Positions 62,219-64,000 of a DNA stretch of 64,000 bases are shown one piece after another; position 1 is the first letter of the stretch; each line of letters starts with the position of its first letter. The stretch is from Eubacteriaceae bacterium CHKCI004. Lineage in GTDB: Bacteria > Bacillota > Clostridia > Lachnospirales > Lachnospiraceae. A program made the translations under genes and the position numbers. The notes beneath the pieces are model-generated. The model was not told where the DNA came from, did not search any database, and saw nothing but the letters and a program-made list of their open reading frames with translations. The stretch lies in NCBI GenBank assembly GCA_900016875.1, contig FCNR01000054.1, positions 62,001 through 126,000 on the forward strand. Direction: 5' to 3'.

Positions 62219-64000
62219 ATGGACAGACGAAACAACTTTTTGCCTACAAATAAAAAAGAGATGAGAGAGCGTGGCTGGGAACAGGTGGATTTTGTGTACA
62301 TTTCCGGCGACGCTTATGTGGATCACCCGTCTTTCGGGATGGCAATCATCACGAGACTGCTGGAACATGCAGGTTATAAAGTGGCGGTCATCGCGCAGCC
62401 GGACTGGAAAAAGGACGAGAGCATCACTGTCTGCGGGGAGCCGAGACTGGCGTTTCTTGTGTCGGCGGGCAATATGGATTCCATGGTCAATCATTATACC
62501 TCTGCTAAGAAGAGGAGACATCAGGATGCCTACACGCCGGGCGGCGGTTTTTCCAGAAGACCGGACCGGGCGGTGACCGTTTACAGCAATCTTATACGGA
62601 AGACCTATAAGAAGACGCCGATTCTGCTGGGCGGTATTGAAGCGTCCCTGCGGCGGCTGGCCCACTACGATTACTGGAGCGACACGGTAAAGCGTTCGGT
62701 GCTGCTGGACGCCGGTGCGGATCTTCTGATGTACGGCATGGGAGAGCATTCTGTTCTGGAGATCGCCGAAGCGCTGCAGGCAGGAATCCCGGTGAACGAG
62801 ATCACTTATGTGCGCGGCACGGTATTTCGCTGCCGCAGCCTGTCGGAGCTTTCCGGAGATTATGAATTACTTCCGTCTTATCCGTCCATACTTCAGTCAA
62901 AGGAAGAATATGCCAGAAGCTACTACCGGCAGTACCAGAACACTGACGCCATAACGGCAAAGCGGCTGGTGGAGCCTTATAAAGAAACAGAGTACGTGGT
63001 GCAGAATCCGCCGGCGCTGCCTCTTACAACAGAGGAGATGGACGCCGTCTATGATCTGCCGTATCAGCGGACATGGCATCCTTCCTGCGACGCCGAGGGA
63101 GGCGTTCCTGCCATTCAGGAAGTGAAGTTTTCCCTGGTCAGCAACCGGGGCTGCTTTGGCGGCTGCAGCTTCTGCGCGCTTACTTTTCATCAGGGCAGAC
63201 GCGTGCAGGTGCGGAGCCATGCGTCCATTCTCAAGGAAGCGGAGCAGATGACTAAAGACCCGGACTTTAAAGGATATATTCACGATGTGGGCGGACCGAC
63301 GGCGGATTTCCGTCACCCTGCCTGCAGAAAACAGATAGAAAAAGGCGTGTGCAGTCACCGGCAGTGCCTGTTTCCAAAACCATGCCCGAATCTGGACAGC
63401 AGCCACAGGGATTACATTTCCTTATTAAAAAAGCTGCGCCGGCTGCCGGGAGTGAAGAAGGTATTTATCCGCTCCGGTATCCGCTTTGATTATGTGCTGG
63501 CAGAAGGCGACAAAGACTTTCTGCGGGAGCTGTGCGAATACCATGTAAGCGGACAGCTCAAGGTGGCGCCGGAACATATCAGCGATTCGGTGCTTTCCAT
63601 GATGGGCAAACCGTCCAACGATGTGTACGAGCGTTTTGTCCGAAGCTATCACGAAATGAACCGGAGACTGGGAAAGAAGCAGTATCTTGTTCCGTATCTG
63701 ATGTCTTCCCATCCGGGCTCCGGTCTGAAAGAGGCGGTGGAGCTGGCGGAGTATGTCAGGGATCTGGGTTATATGCCGGAGCAGGTGCAGGACTATTACC
63801 CGACGCCGGGAACCATTTCCACCTGCATGTATTATACGGGACTTGACCCGCGCACCATGAAGCCAGTGTATGTTCCGAGAACAGCCAGAGAGAAAAAGAT
63901 GCAGCGTGCGCTCATACAGTACCAAAATCCCGAAAATTATGCTATTGTAAAGGAAGCATTGCTGGCGGCAGGGCGGGAAGACCTGATCGGCTACGGTGAA
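62219..64000 (+). CDS. YgiQ family radical SAM protein (partial, runs off the window)
   Basis: At least 594 codons, open to the last base of the window. It starts MDRRNNFLPTNKKEMRERGW behind AAAGGGAGAA. The N-terminal half is the YgiQ-specific domain (ISGDAYVDHPSFGMAII, GGIEASLRRLAHYDYW). The radical SAM cluster motif is NRGCFGGCSFCAL, followed by RVQVRSHASI and PEHISDSVLSMMGKP. The family (UPF0313) has no firmly established reaction. The missing 3' end probably encodes only a short C-terminal region. Confidence 0.93.
   Translation, partial: MDRRNNFLPTNKKEMRERGWEQVDFVYISGDAYVDHPSFGMAIITRLLEHAGYKVAVIAQPDWKKDESITVCGEPRLAFLVSAGNMDSMVNHYTSAKKRRHQDAYTPGGGFSRRPDRAVTVYSNLIRKTYKKTPILLGGIEASLRRLAHYDYWSDTVKRSVLLDAGADLLMYGMGEHSVLEIAEALQAGIPVNEITYVRGTVFRCRSLSELSGDYELLPSYPSILQSKEEYARSYYRQYQNTDAITAKRLVEPYKETEYVVQNPPALPLTTEEMDAVYDLPYQRTWHPSCDAEGGVPAIQEVKFSLVSNRGCFGGCSFCALTFHQGRRVQVRSHASILKEAEQMTKDPDFKGYIHDVGGPTADFRHPACRKQIEKGVCSHRQCLFPKPCPNLDSSHRDYISLLKKLRRLPGVKKVFIRSGIRFDYVLAEGDKDFLRELCEYHVSGQLKVAPEHISDSVLSMMGKPSNDVYERFVRSYHEMNRRLGKKQYLVPYLMSSHPGSGLKEAVELAEYVRDLGYMPEQVQDYYPTPGTISTCMYYTGLDPRTMKPVYVPRTAREKKMQRALIQYQNPENYAIVKEALLAAGREDLIGYGE

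Overview
The window reads as chromosomal DNA of an anaerobic, spore-forming Firmicute, most like the Lachnospiraceae. Pointers are SpoIVA, a high-molecular-weight rubredoxin, a BspA-type leucine-rich-repeat surface protein, an Rpn-family PD-(D/E)XK protein of the kind common in that family, and GGAGG-type ribosome sites throughout. No rRNA, tRNA, CRISPR array or intact insertion sequence was seen.

Layout. 1-7 kb: a DUF47 (PhoU-like) gene, then a beta-glucoside locus with a RAT antiterminator/terminator leader, a broken BglG antiterminator, a IIBCA permease and a GH1 6-phospho-beta-glucosidase. A 900-base repeat-rich gap and a HAD protein lacking the usual nucleophile follow. 7-12 kb: small accessory genes (DUF2007-like, SdpI, dCMP deaminase, GrpB, GNAT) with an amber-interrupted CAT-like gene and a frameshifted Rpn gene. 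12-15.5 kb, minus strand: asnS-asnA and the rubredoxin/flavin reductase. 15.6-30.8 kb: the accessory cluster described below. 30.9-44 kb: a sensor-kinase, giant LRR protein, MoxR, DUF58, transglutaminase-like operon. 44-64 kb: mostly housekeeping (cytidylate-kinase-like, galE, M24 and M18 peptidases, LCP-like, GT26-like, CdaR/PucR regulator, S41 protease, spoIVA, rnhA, RelA/SpoT-type synthetase, RsmF-like, RsuA-like, and a YgiQ radical SAM gene running off the end).

The outstanding region is 15873-30702: twelve same-strand genes in the order nifH-like 1, nifD-like 1, nifK-like 1, hypF, hypC, hypD, hypE, TM1266-type regulator, nifH-like 2, nifD-like 2, nifK-like 2 fused in frame to a TcdA/ThiF-type E1 enzyme, hydE. 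It combines two complete nitrogenase-like reductase/catalytic sets with the part of the [NiFe]-hydrogenase pathway that builds Fe(CN)2CO (HypC-F, no HypA/HypB) and one [FeFe]-hydrogenase maturase (HydE, no HydF/HydG). The window has no hydrogenase subunit and no NifB, NifE or NifN. My inference is an undescribed nitrogenase-like enzyme pair that makes, carries or uses a CN/CO-ligated iron cofactor. The cluster is punctuated by three long foldback (hairpin) elements just after coding genes, one of which shares its ends with a fourth element at 55.7 kb.

Gene starts were chosen from ribosome-binding sites and family alignments recalled from memory; no database search was run.
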